64,000 bases of DNA, taken from NCBI GenBank assembly GCA_963734625.1, contig CAVTHW010000020.1, positions 310,001 to 374,000 of the forward strand, given 5' to 3'. Positions 10,983 to 21,310 of the stretch are shown here, piece by piece. Both the position numbers and the translations under genes were made by a program. The stretch's first letter is position 1; each line of letters begins with the position of its first letter. The stretch is from CAVTHW01 sp963734625. GTDB taxonomy: Bacteria; Acidobacteriota; Terriglobia; Bryobacterales; Bryobacteraceae. A model generated the notes under the pieces. The model did not search any database, was not told the origin of the DNA, and was given only the letters and a program-made list of their open reading frames with translations.

Positions 10983-13485
10983 ATGAGTCCTAGATTCGTT
11001 ATAAAGGCTGGAGCAGCGCTCCTGGGCGCGGCCCTTCTGGTCGGTTTCTTTCAGGCGCCGGCGCCCGCTCAACGCAACCTCGCGGGTGCGGAGCGAACCA
11101 AGCTCGCACTAGAGAAGCTCAACGTTCTGGGCAGCCTGATGCTGATCGGCGCCCACCCGGACGACGAAAACACGGCGCTTCTGACCTATATCGCCAAGGG
11201 CCGCCACGGCCGGGCCGCCTATCTGGCCCTGACCCGCGGCGACGGCGGACAAAACCTGGTCGGCTCCGAGCAGGGTGAGTTGCTGGGTTTGATCCGGACC
11301 CAGGAACTTCTCGCGGCCCGCAAGATCGATGGCGCCGAGCAGTTCTTCACCAGGGCCATCGATTTCGGCTTCTCGAAGACCGCCGACGAGACCTTCGATA
11401 AGTGGGGCCATGACACCATCCTCGCCGACGTGGTTTGGAACATCCGGCGCTTTCGCCCCGACGTGATCGGAGTGACGGTCACCGGCGGGCACGGGCACCA
11501 TCAGGCTGCCGGGATTCTGACCCGGGAGGCATTTGCCGCGGCGGGCGACAAGACGCGCTTCCCCGAGCAGTTGCGCTGGGTCGAGCCGTGGCAGCCCAAG
11601 CGGCTCATCGGCGGAGGAATGGGCGGCGGCAGCCGAGGTCCTCAGCCCGGGGGCGCGCCGGGTGCGGGCCTCCGAATCGACACCGGCGAATACAGCCCGC
11701 TGCTCGGATTTTCATACTCGGAGATTGCCGGCATGAGCCGCAGCATGCACCGCACGCAGGGCGTGGGCGCTGCCGGAGCGCCGCGGATCGGCCTCGACCA
11801 CGATTACGGTCCAAGCCGGCGAGCCGGCCACCAAGGACATTTTCGAGGGCGTGGATACGACCTGGAGCCGTCTGGCGGGCGGCGCGGCGGTGAAGAGCAT
11901 CCTCCAGGAGGCTTCCGACACTTTCATCCCGGAGCAGCCGGAGAAGACGATTCCCCTGCTGCTGAAAGCGCGCCCGCTGATAGCGTCCATCAAAGACCCG
12001 TGGGCCACGCTTAAGCTGCAGGAACTCGACGAGGCCGTCGCCCTGTGCGCGGGCCTGTTCCTGGACGCCTCGGCGGATCGCTACGCGGTATCTCCCGGCG
12101 AATCGCTGCAAGTGAGCCTCGAAGCCACCAACCGTTCCCAGTTCGCGCTGGCGCTCACGGGCGTCAAGCTGGAAGGCATGGCCGGAGCGCCGGCGCAGAA
12201 CTTCGCGCCCGTCGCTCTGGCTTACAACCAGCCGGACCGCCGCTCTCTGAACATCACGATTCCGCCAGACCAGCCCTATTCCCAACCCTACTGGCTGCGG
12301 AAGCCCAACAACGGTTTTGTCTTCACGATTGACGATCAGCAGATGATCGGCCTCGCCGAGTCGCCTCCGGTTTTGAGCGCGCGGTTCAGCGTCCAGGCCG
12401 GCTCGCAAACCATCGAGTTCGTCCGCCCGGTGATTCGCCGCTACGTGGATCGGGCCGAAGGCGAGATGACCCGGCCGCTGGTGGTGACGCCGCTCGTGGC
12501 GGTCAGCATTCCGGAATCGGTCGTGCTGTTCCCCGACACCGGGGCGAAGAAGGTCGAGGTGCTGCTGCGCAGCAACGGCGCCGGCGCGTCCGGGGAACTC
12601 CGTGTGGAGGCGCCGCAGGGTTGGCGCGTGCAGCCCGGCTCCGCGTCATTCAAGATCGCCGGAGCGGGAGAGGAATCGGCGCTGTCGTTCACGGTTACTC
12701 CGCCGGCCGCTGCGGTGAAAGCCGAACTGCGCGCCGTAGCCAGCGTCGGCGGGCGGGAGATCTCGAACGGCGTGCGCGTGATCGGCTACGACGGCATTCC
12801 GCCGCAGACGATTTTCCCTCCTTCCACCGCCCGGCTGGTGCGCACCGATGTTCGCACGCTGGCCCGTAGGGTGGGCTACGTGATGGGCGCCGGCGATCAA
12901 GTGCCACAGGCCCTCGAACAGTTGGGGTGCGAGGTGACGCTGCTCAGCGCGGACGACCTGGCCCGCGGCGATCTGAGCCGCTTCGATGCGATCGTCACCG
13001 GCGTACGCGCCTACAACGTTCGGTCCGACCTGGCGGCCAATCAGCAACGTCTGCTGGACTACGTGCAGGCGGGTGGAACCCTGCTGGTGCAGTACCTGAC
13101 CGTCGGACCCTTCGCGGGATTCGGCCCCTACCCGATTCAGATCGGCAGCGCCCGCGTGACGGTGGAGGAAGCGCCCATCACCGTCCTGAATCCGGCGCAC
13201 CCGTTGCTGAACGCGCCGAACAAGATCGGCCCGGCGGACTTCACGGGCTGGATCCAGGAGCGCGGGCTGAACTTCGCATCCCAATGGGACCAGCGCTACG
13301 AGCCGCTGTTCGAGTCCAACGATCCCAACGAGTCCCCGCAGCGGGGAATCACGCTCTACACGCGCTACGGTAAGGGCGCGTACGTCTTCACATCGTTCTC
13401 GATGTTCCGGCAGTTGCCCGCCGGCGTGCCTGGCGCGTTTCGCATTTTTGCGAACTTCTTAAGCGCCGGCAAATCCGCCCCGTGA
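10983..13485 (+). CDS. Secreted LmbE/PIG-L-family deacetylase-like protein with one frameshift
   Basis: Start chosen at ATG 10983 (MSPRFVIKAG), which follows a strong GGGAGGGAG site and opens with a signal peptide ending near APAPAQ. Residues ~45-230 are a LmbE/PIG-L domain: IGAHPDDE (zinc-binding), LALTRGDGGQN and a GGHGHHQ motif for the third ligand. The rest is a long beta-rich C-terminal region. The frame changes near 11775-11780; removing one base there joins VGAAG to ERRGSASTTITVQAGEP and gives an ~833-residue protein (length is 3n+1). Related large LmbE proteins are common in Acidobacteriota; the substrate is unknown. The stop overlaps the GTG of the next small gene (GTGA at 13482-13485). 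Confidence 0.85.
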
Positions 13486-13586
13486 AAACGCCGCCACCAA
13501 TGCGGCGCTTGTACGCGATTGTCATACTCTGGCTCGCGTTCCTGATCGCGCTGTTCTACTGGTTCACCAGGAAGTTCGCGCCATGA
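13482..13586 (+). CDS. 34-residue single-span membrane peptide coupled to a sodium symporter
   Basis: GTG start overlapping the LmbE stop by 4 nt, and TGA stop overlapping the symporter ATG by 4 nt (13583-13586), so it is locked between two genes by double overlap. The product begins with a short positively charged stretch (VKTPPPMRRLY), then one hydrophobic helix (AIVILWLAFLIALFYWF) and a basic end (TRKFAP). No domain is recognisable. By analogy with the small membrane proteins encoded before acetate and solute permeases (DUF485/DUF4212-like), it may be a small accessory subunit of the symporter; that is inference only. Confidence 0.72.
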   Translation: MKTPPPMRRLYAIVILWLAFLIALFYWFTRKFAP

Positions 13587-15277
13587 GGCTCGCCGACTGG
13601 CTGGTGCTCTGCGGGTCGCTCGCCTTCGTTGTCCTTTACGGACTCTGGAAGTCGCGGGGGACCAACAGCGTCGACAAGTACCTGCTCGCCGGCAAGACCA
13701 TGCCCTGGTACGCCATGGCGCTCTCGATCATGGCCACGCAGGCGAGCGCGGTCACCTTCATTTCCACCACCGGCCAGTCCTACGTGGACGGCATGCGGTT
13801 CGTGCAGTTCTACTTCGGCCTGCCGCTGGCGATGGTGATCCTCTCCGTCACCGCCGTCCCCATCTTTCACCGCGCCAAGGTGTACACGGCCTACGAGTAT
13901 CTGGAGCAGCGCTTCGACGCCCGCACCAGGGCCCTGGTGAGCGCGATCTTCCTGCTGGAAAGAGGCCTGGCGCTGGGCATCACCCTCTACGCGCCGGCCG
14001 TGGTGCTGACCGTGATTCTGGGGTGGCCCGACCAGGCGGCGCTGCTCCTCATGGGCGTGGTTGCTCTGCTCTACACTACGCTGGGCGGGATCAAGGGGGT
14101 CACCTGGACCCACTTCCAGCAGATGCTGGTGATGGTTGCGGGTCTTGCGGCCGCGTTCGCGACGGCGGTGCTGCTGCTTCCCAGCCACGTCTCGTTTCTC
14201 GACGCCGTCACGCTGGCCGGCGCCGCGGGCCGGCTGAACGCCGTAACGCTCAACTTCGACTGGAACGATCGCTACAACCTCTGGAGCGGCTTGATCGGAG
14301 GCATGTTCCTGGCGCTGGCCTACTTCGGCTGCGACCAGTCGCAGGTGCAGCGCTATCTCACCGGGAAGTCGGTCGACCAGAGCCGGCTCAGCCTCTTGTT
14401 CAACGGCCTGGCCAAGGTCCCCATGCAGTTCCTCATCCTGTTCATCGGGGCCATGGTGTTCGTCTTCTACATTTACGAGAAGCCGCCGGTCCTGTTTCAA
14501 AACGCCGAACTCGCCAGGATCCAGACCGCCCCGATGCGGGCCGAGTTCGCGCCGGTCGAGCAGCGCTTCGACGCGGCTTTCGAAAGCCGCAAGGCCGCCG
14601 CGAACCAGTTGGTGGAGGCCCGCCATAGCGGCGATTCACAGCTGTGGCGGCAAGGGCTGGACCAGTACGGGAAAGCTCAGCGCGATCTCGACGCCGCGCG
14701 CCGCCAGAGCGCCGTTCTGGTCGAGAAGGCCGGCGGGCCCAAGGGCCTGGTGGACACCAACTACATCTTCCTCACCTTCGTCACGCGTCACCTGCCGGCG
14801 GGCCTGATCGGCCTGGTTCTGGCGGTGATCTTCGGCGCCACCATGTCGTCCATCTCGGGAGAGATGAACTCTCTGGCCACGGTGACCGTGATCGACATCT
14901 ACAAGCGGCACGTCCGCCGCGACGCCTCGGACCGGCATTACTTGAACGTGTCGCGCGCGGCCACTGTGTTTTGGGGCTGCTATGCGGTTGTGTCAGCCAG
15001 TTTCTTTAAGGGCTTGGGCTCGCTGGTCGAGGTCGTCAACCTGCTGGGCTCTTACTTCTACGGCGGGCTCCTGGGAGTGTTCGTGCTCGCCTTCTTCTTC
15101 CCGCGCGTGCGGGGGAGAGGCGCGTTTTACGGGGTGCTGGCGGGCGAGGCCGCGATCTTCGCCGCCTCGCGTTTCATTAACGCCTTCCTTTGGTACAACG
15201 TGATCGGCTGCCTGGTGGTGGTCGCCACGGGAGTTCTGATCTCCCGCCTGGAGCGGCCCCCCTCTTCGCTGACGTAA
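13583..15277 (+). CDS. Sodium:solute symporter (SSS/SLC5 family)
   Basis: A 564-residue multi-spanning transporter. SSS features are clear: DKYLLAGKTMPWYAMALSIMATQASAVTF near the start, YEYLEQRFD, and a central GGIKGVTWTH segment. Between about residues 305 and 395 sits a long hydrophilic, helical insert (from VLFQNAELARIQ to LVEKAGGPKGLVD), before the next membrane pair (ATMSSISGEMNSLATV). The solute cannot be deduced; co-translation with a secreted LmbE-type deacetylase and a small membrane peptide suggests uptake of a carbohydrate-derived product. Confidence 0.9.
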   Translation: MRLADWLVLCGSLAFVVLYGLWKSRGTNSVDKYLLAGKTMPWYAMALSIMATQASAVTFISTTGQSYVDGMRFVQFYFGLPLAMVILSVTAVPIFHRAKVYTAYEYLEQRFDARTRALVSAIFLLERGLALGITLYAPAVVLTVILGWPDQAALLLMGVVALLYTTLGGIKGVTWTHFQQMLVMVAGLAAAFATAVLLLPSHVSFLDAVTLAGAAGRLNAVTLNFDWNDRYNLWSGLIGGMFLALAYFGCDQSQVQRYLTGKSVDQSRLSLLFNGLAKVPMQFLILFIGAMVFVFYIYEKPPVLFQNAELARIQTAPMRAEFAPVEQRFDAAFESRKAAANQLVEARHSGDSQLWRQGLDQYGKAQRDLDAARRQSAVLVEKAGGPKGLVDTNYIFLTFVTRHLPAGLIGLVLAVIFGATMSSISGEMNSLATVTVIDIYKRHVRRDASDRHYLNVSRAATVFWGCYAVVSASFFKGLGSLVEVVNLLGSYFYGGLLGVFVLAFFFPRVRGRGAFYGVLAGEAAIFAASRFINAFLWYNVIGCLVVVATGVLISRLERPPSSLT

Positions 15278-15318
15278 TTAGGTAACCGCCGGAACGGCGT
15301 TTGCATCATAATAGCGCC

Positions 15319-16854
15319 ATGAACTCCCGCCTATGTGCGTTTGTTCTCGCCATAACTACTCTGCTGGGACAGCCTCAACCCGGCGGGCCGCCCATGTTCA
15401 CAGTCACCACCCGGTTGGTGGAAGTGAACGTGATCGCCAGGACAAGAACGGCCTGGTCGACAATCTCACCAAGGATGATTTCGTTCTTTACGACAACGGC
15501 AAGCAGCAGAAGATTGATGTTTTCGAGGTCTATTCCCGGAAAGCGCGCCCGCAGAATGCCGGGCAAGCGGCCACGCCGCGCGCACCGAATGAGTTCACAA
15601 ACCGCCCCTCAGGCGAGGGTGAACAAGTCAACGCGGTCCTGGTGGTGTGGGACATGCTCAACACCGCCTTTGCCGATCAGCCTTGGGCAAGGAACAGGTG
15701 CTCAAGAGCTTGAGGGCGATCCGCGCCAGGTGACCGTGTCGGCGTGTACATCCTCGGTTGGTCCACCGCAGATCCTCCAGGATTTCACGAGTGATTCCTC
15801 AAGACTGACCGGGGCAATAGAGAAGTACGCAACCTGGCCGGACCTGATGGGGACCGGTCCACCCCAAAGCGTCTCAGACCCGGCGATCGGGTAAGTCAGC
15901 AAGGCTCTAATCCGGCCGTAAGCTCTGGCGCGAGCACGGCTTACAAGCAGCGCCGTGCGGGGGATCGAAGACCACTTGGCACACGTACCTGGCCGCAAGA
16001 GCGTCATTTGGATTGCTGCGGCTCCCCCATCGTCGTTGACGGCCATGCGAGCTTCGCCGTCTATCCGATCGATGCCAGAGGCCTGGTCGGCTTTCCCGGA
16101 GAATGCAGGCGGAGAACCGCGTCGTGTCAAAACGAGGGCCAGAGAAACCCGCCGGGTTTGGACAACATGAAGCTAATTGCCGCAAGGACTGGCGGGCTGG
16201 CTTTCTTCAACACCAACGGCATCCGCCAGGCTATCGACAAGGTGATGGCGGATGCGGATGTCACCTATACTCTGGGTTTCTACTTGGACTCCGACCAGGT
16301 ATTATCGGAGGCGCTGGCTCAGGCGCCGACGCGGCCGTTCAGGCCGGGTGAACGTTCCGCGCCCTCCACCCGCACACTGAAAGTCGAGGTGAAGCGCAAG
16401 GGCGTGCAACTACGCTACCGCAACGGCTACTGGCCGATTCGTCCCATCGGGCCGTCGGACCAGCAGGAGTTGGTTGCCGACGCCGTTGCCAGCGCCATCG
16501 AGTCCAGACAGATCGGGATCAGCGCGCGGGCTGAGAGAGACGGGACGGCTGTGCGTCTGGCGCTCACGATTGAAGCGGCGGACATCTCGCTGGCGGGCAA
16601 CAGACGGCCGCCGAACCGGGACGGTGGACCTGACGATCCTGGCACGGACCGCGAACGGGGGTGAATTGGAGCGGGTTGAGCGCGCGGTCGACCTGGATTT
16701 CGACCAGGCGGGCTACGAAGCGTTTCTTAAGCGGAACATCTCAGTGCCTCTTACGCTGCAAACCAGACCAGCCGCCGTTGCAGAAGTGAAGATCGTGGCC
16801 TACGACCGCACGTCCGGGAGGATCGGCTCGCTCGCAATCCCGATCAAGCCCTGA
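15319..16854 (+). pseudogene. VWFA-related secreted protein, copy 1, multiply frameshifted
   Basis: First member of a tandem pair. Pieces in different frames match copy 2: signal peptide (MNSRLCAFVLAITTLLG), LVEVNVIA, then DKNGLV...KDDFVLYDNG, VWDMLNTAFADQPWA, VGVYILGW-like sequence, and the C-terminal part from LIAARTGGLAFFNTNG to IGSLAIPIKP. Comparison with copy 2 locates indels directly: a G is missing near 15440 and a C near 15690, further changes lie at 15720-15960, and one more is near 16605-16615. The family (VWFA-related Acidobacterial domain) consists of secreted proteins of unknown function. This copy cannot make the intact protein as sequenced. Confidence 0.8.
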
Positions 16855-16886
16855 TGCCGGTAGCGCGTTTGCATCATAATGGCGCC

Positions 16887-18470
16887 ATGGCCTTCCGCCT
16901 AAGTGCATTTGTTCTCGCCGTAGCTGCTCTGCTGGGCCAGACTCGACCCGGCGAGCCCCCCGTGTTTAGGGCCACTACGCACCCCGTTGTTAAGATCACT
17001 CCGCGGTTGGTGGAAGTGAACGTAATCGCCAGGGACAAGAACGGCCTGGTCGCCAATCTCGACAAGGACGATTTCGTTCTCTACGACAACGGCCAGCAGC
17101 GGAAGATTGACGTTTTCGAGGTCTATTCCCGGCGAGCGCGGCCGCAGAATGCCGAACAAGCGGCCACGCCGCGCGCGCCGAATGAATTCACAAACCGGCC
17201 CGCATGGACGGGGGAACAAGGCAACGCGGTCCTCGTGGTGTGGGACATGCTCAACACCGACTTTGCCGATCAGCCTTGGGCCAAGGAACAGGTGCTGAAG
17301 AGCTTGAGCGCGATCCGTCCAGGCGATCATGTCGGCGTGTACATCCTCGGTTGGTCCGTGCAGGTCCTCCAGGATTTCACGAGCGATTCCTCACAACTGA
17401 TCGCAGCGATGGAAAAGTACGTGGCCCGGCCGGACCTGCTAGGTGCTGGTCCAGCCCAAGGCATTTCAGACCCGGGAGATTGGTCAAGAGACCTGCGTGG
17501 CGCGATCTCAGCTCACAGGCAGAGCCATGCGGGAGATCGAAGGCCACATGGCGCACGTGCCCGGCCGCAGGAGCGTCATTTGGATCGCTGACACTCCCCC
17601 TACGTTCCTGGAGTACGCGAACTTCGCTATCTATCCGGTAGAAGCCAGAGGCCTGATCGCCGTTCCGAAGGCACAGGCGGAAGAACCGCGTTGTGCCACG
17701 CCGAGTGCCGAACATCCCGTCTGGCGCTGGAGACCATGAAATGGATTGCCGCAAGGACTGGCGGGCTGGCTTTCTTCAACACCAAAGGCATCCGCGAGGC
17801 TATCGATAAGGCCATCGCGGATGCCGATGTCACCTATACTCTGGGTTTCTACTTGGATCCCGACCAAGCATTATCGGCTGCACTGGCTCAAAAGCCGCCG
17901 CAGTCCAGGTCACGTGGAGATGCCGCGCATCCTACCCGCGCCTTGAAAGTCGAGGTGAAGCGCAAGGGCGTGCAACTTCGCTACCGCAATGGCTACCTGC
18001 CGTTTCGTCCTATCGGGCCGGGAGAGTCGAAGGAGTTGATCGCCGACGCTATTGCCAGCGCGATCGAGTCCAGACAGATCGGGATCAGCGCGCGGGCTGA
18101 GAGAGAGGGGACAGCCTTGCGGCTGGCGGTCACGATTGAAGCGGCCGACATCTCGCTGGCGGGCAACAACGGCCGCCTAACCGGGACGGTGGACCTGATG
18201 ATCGTGGCACGGACTGCGAACGGGGGTGAATTGGAGCGGGTCGCGCGCGCGGTCGACCTGGATTTCGACCAGGCGGCCTATGAAGCGTTTCTCAAGCAGA
18301 GTATTTCTGAAGCGTTTCTCAAGCGGAGTATCACAGCGTTTCTCAAGCCGAGTATCTCAGTGCCTTTCACGCTGCAAACCAGACCAGCCGCCGTCGCCGA
18401 GGTGAAGATCGTGGCCTTCGACCGCACGTCCGGCCGTATCGGGTCTTTAGCGGTGCCGATCGAACCCTGA
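16887..18470 (+). pseudogene. VWFA-related secreted protein, copy 2, frameshifted in the middle
   Basis: Second tandem copy, better preserved. From ATG 16887 it runs intact through a signal peptide (MAFRLSAFVLAVAALLG), TPRLVEVNVIARDKNG, the KDDFVLYDNG strand, VVWDMLNTDFADQPW and VGVYILGWSVQVLQDF, until about 17500. It then changes frame (MREIEGHMAHVPGRRSVIWIAD is in another frame) and again near 17690, after which ETMKWIAARTGGLAFF to IGSLAVPIEP is open. The C-terminal part holds an extra repeated segment (18282-18359) absent from copy 1. The VWA-like fold is inferred from family resemblance; no ligand or partner can be named. Confidence 0.8.
18282..18359 (+). repeat. In-frame 27-nt tandem repeat inside VWFA copy 2
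   Basis: Three near-identical units (18282-18308, 18309-18335, 18336-18359; the last is 24 nt) encode EAFLKQSIS, EAFLKRSIT and AFLKPSIS. Copy 1 has a single unit (EAFLKRNIS) at the matching place, so this is an expansion specific to copy 2, made of multiples of three and therefore frame-preserving. Confidence 0.88.
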
Positions 18471-18477
18471 CCGGCCC

Positions 18478-19732
18478 TTACACAATCAGGCTTGAGATCG
18501 GCACCGGCGAGCGGCGGCCCTCGACCACCACGATGCCCTCTTCGCTGACGTGATAGCGCAGCCGGTCGCGCTCCAGATCGTAACCAATCACCATGTCGGG
18601 TGGGATGTTCACGTTCTTGTCCACAATCACCCGGCGCAGCTTGACGCGCCGGCCGATGTCGCAGTTGTCGAAGATGATGGAGTCTTCGACCACCGCGCCG
18701 GCGTGAACCCGGACATTGCGGCCCAGGACGGATCGCCGGACCTGGCCGCCCGAGAGGATGCAGCCCCCCGAGACGATCGAGTCGATGGCCTCGCCGCGCC
18801 GGCCGTCGTCATCGAAAGTGAACTTGGCGGGCGGATCGGGATAGCTGGACGTCCGCAGGGGCCACTGCGAGTTGTACAAGTTGAGCGCGGGCGCGACCGC
18901 CCGGACGTCCATGGCGGACTCGTAGTAGGCGCCCAGCGTCCCCACGTCGCGCCAGTAGGGCGGCAATTCCGGAGGATCGCCGGGAATGTGATTCGTCTGG
19001 AAGTCGTAAGCGTACATCGGCGCCCTGCTCACCATGGACGGAAAGATGTCCTTTCCGAAGTCGTGTCCGCTGTACTCGTTTTCCTCGTCGTCGTGCAGTT
19101 CGCGCAGAAGCGCCGGCGTCGAGAAGAGGTAGTTCCCCATCGAGGCGTAGACGTAGCCCGGATTGCCCGGAATCGTCGGTGCGTCGGGGTCCTTCTCGTG
19201 AAACGCGAGAATCCTGCCGTCCGGCGCCGGTCTCGATCATGCCGAATTCCGAGGCCCACTTCTTTTCGATAGGGAGGGCCGCCACCGTCACTTCCGCTTC
19301 TTTGCGCTGGTGGAACTCGAGCATCTCACGGATGTTCATGCGGTAGACGTGATCGGCGCCGAACACCGCCACGACATCGGGGCGCGATTGCTCGATCAGG
19401 TTCATGTTGTGATAGATGGCGTCGGCCGTCCCGCGATACCAGGTTTCGCCGACCGTGCGCATCTGGGCCGGGACCGGAATGATGAAGTGATCCTTCAGAA
19501 TGCCGCTGAACTGCCAGCCGTCGCTCAAGTGCTGCAACAGCGACTGGCTCTTAAACTGGATCAGAACATAGATGGAGTAGATGCCGGAATTAATCAGGTT
19601 GCTGAGGACGAAATCGACGATTCGATACTTGCCCCCGAAATGGACCGCGGGCTTGGCGCGTTCCTTCGTCAGAGGGTAGAGGCGGGTTCCCCTACCGCCG
19701 GCCAGCACAAACGCAAGAACCTTTAGCCGCAT
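18478..19732 (-). CDS. glgC: Glucose-1-phosphate adenylyltransferase, with one frameshift
   Basis: ADP-glucose pyrophosphorylase for glycogen synthesis. The N-terminal part shows the nucleotide-binding loop GGRGTRLYPLTKERAKPAV, then KYRIVDF and FGADHVYRMN; the C-terminal part has SMVSRAPMYAYDF and a left-handed beta-helix region (ILSGGQVRRSVLGRNVRVHAGA). The frame changes near 19225: removing one G after GCC restores ETGADGRILAFHEKDPDAP and gives 417 residues, close to the usual ~420. It is the last gene of a minus-strand run after ald (17-nt gap). Confidence 0.9.
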
Positions 19733-19749
19733 TCGAGACCTCCCAGAGG

Positions 19750-20861
19750 TTACAGCAAAGACATGATCTCACGAAATGGTTTGCCCTGGGATTCGGCGAC
19801 GCCCGCGTGCGTGATGTGACCGGCGTAGGTGTTCACCCCCACGCGGATGGCGGGACTCTCGGCGCAGGCCCGCGGCAACCCCTTGTTGGCCAGATCGAGC
19901 AGGTACGGGAAGGTCGCGTTGGTCAGCGCGAAGGTCGAAGTGTGCGGCACCGCCGCCGGCATGTTGGACACGCAGTAATGCACGACATCATCCACTACGT
20001 AGACCGGATTGGAATGGGTCGTGGGCCGGGACGTCTCCAGGCACCCGCCCTGGTCGATGCAGACATCCACCACCACCGCGCCGCGCTTCATCCCCGAGAC
20101 CATCTCCCGGGTGACCAGCCTGGGCGCGGCCGCGCCGGCGATGAGCACCGCCCCAATCACCAGGTCGGCCTGGCGGACCGCCTCCCGAATCGTCCACGCA
20201 TTGGAAGCCAGCGTCACCACCTGGCTGTTGAAGATGTCGTCGATCTCGCGGAGCCGGCGAGACTACGGTCGATGATTGTGACGTGAGCGCCCATCCCGTA
20301 CGCCACCTTGGCGGCATTGTGTCCGACTACTCCGCCGCCGATGATCACCACGTTGGCCGGCGCCACGCCCGGCACGCCCCCCAGCAGCACGCCGCGGCCT
20401 CCGTAGGGAGCTTCCAGATACTGGGCGCCCACCTGCACGGCCATGCGCCCCGCCACTTCGCTCATGGGCGTCAACAGGGGCAGAGAGCCGTCCGCCTCGC
20501 GGATGGTTTCATAACCCACCGAGTTCACGCCGTCGGCCAACAGCCGTTCGGTGAGTTCCGGAAGCGGCGCCAGGTGCAGATAGGTGAACAACGTCAGGCC
20601 CGGCCGAAAATGCGGGTACTCGGAGACCTGCGGCTCTTTCACCTTCACCACCAGGTCCGCCTTCCTCCAGGCCTCCGCGGCGTTGGGCGTCAGGCTGGCT
20701 CCGGCTTCCGCGTACTCGCGGTCGGAGATCGCGCTACCCAGGCCGGCGCCCGCCTCGACCAGCACTTCGTGCCCCGCCTCCCGCAAAGCGATTACTCCGC
20801 TGGGCACGAGAGCCACTCGAGCCTCGTGATCCTTGACCTCTCTCGGAACGCCTACAATCAT
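19750..20861 (-). CDS. ald: Alanine dehydrogenase, with one frameshift
   Basis: NAD-dependent alanine dehydrogenase (L-alanine to pyruvate and ammonia). The N-terminal half has MIVGVPREVKDHEARVAL, VKVKEPQ and the NAD-binding IIGGGVVGHNAAK; the C-terminal half has NAWTIREAVRQADLVIGAVLIAG, DVCIDQGGC and the C-terminal GVNTYAGHITH. The frame changes near 20258-20262; adding one base there gives LARLREIDDIFNSQVVTLAS and a 370-residue enzyme, the normal size. Its start overlaps the preceding minus-strand gene by 4 nt. Confidence 0.92.
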
Positions 20862-21301
20862 GGTTCAGCCTTAGGCTCGGCCTCTGGAAGCTGGCCATTT
20901 TGAACTGCGGGATCGCGCTTCGGCCCCAAGCCGAGCCGGATCAACGTCAGCGCATTGATCTTGCCGCTGGCCTCGAGTTTTTGATCCGTCTGGAATTGCC
21001 GCAAAGCCGCCACGGAGTCCTGCTCCCAGACGCCCGTGGCGGAACTCTGCATGTAGCCCTTGTCGATGAGAGCTTGCTGAATCTGCCTGTACCGCTCGGC
21101 AGTCGGCCCGGTCTGCCGGACCGGACCCCTGACAACTCGCTTCTTCGTTGTCTTCTTGGCGGGTGTGGCTGCTTTCTTCTTCGCCGGCGCCTTCGCGGCT
21201 GGAGCGGCCGCCTTCTTGGGAGCCGTCTTAGGAGCGGTCTGCCCCTGCGCCATTCCGGCGCCCAAGATCAGCAGTGCAGCCAGTAAGTATGGGCCGGCCA
21301 T
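20858..21301 (-). CDS. Secreted Ala/Lys-rich protein with a peptidoglycan-binding-like domain
   Basis: A 147-residue protein: signal peptide (MAGPYLLAALLILGAGMAQG), then a low-complexity Lys/Ala/Pro stretch (residues ~22-60), then a domain resembling PG_binding_1 (YRQIQQALIDKGYMQ...GVWEQDSVAALRQFQ...GKINALTLIRLGL). Such domains bind cell-wall peptidoglycan. It sits 9 nt after htrA and overlaps ald by 4 nt, so it is in the middle of a four-gene minus-strand operon. Envelope stress or wall contact is a reasonable guess. Confidence 0.82.
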   Translation of the reverse strand: MAGPYLLAALLILGAGMAQGQTAPKTAPKKAAAPAAKAPAKKKAATPAKKTTKKRVVRGPVRQTGPTAERYRQIQQALIDKGYMQSSATGVWEQDSVAALRQFQTDQKLEASGKINALTLIRLGLGPKRDPAVQNGQLPEAEPKAEP

Positions 21302-21310
21302 GCCGGATGC

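Larger units (their letters stand above)
15296..18470 (+). repeat. Tandem duplication of a ~1.57-kb unit
   Basis: The two VWFA-related genes start 1,568 bp apart and share their upstream sequence as well (GCGTTTGCATCATAAT just before each start), so the duplicated unit includes the 5' flank. The copies are close at DNA level at both ends but differ by many small indels in the middle (15890-16130 against 17455-17690). Confidence 0.85.
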
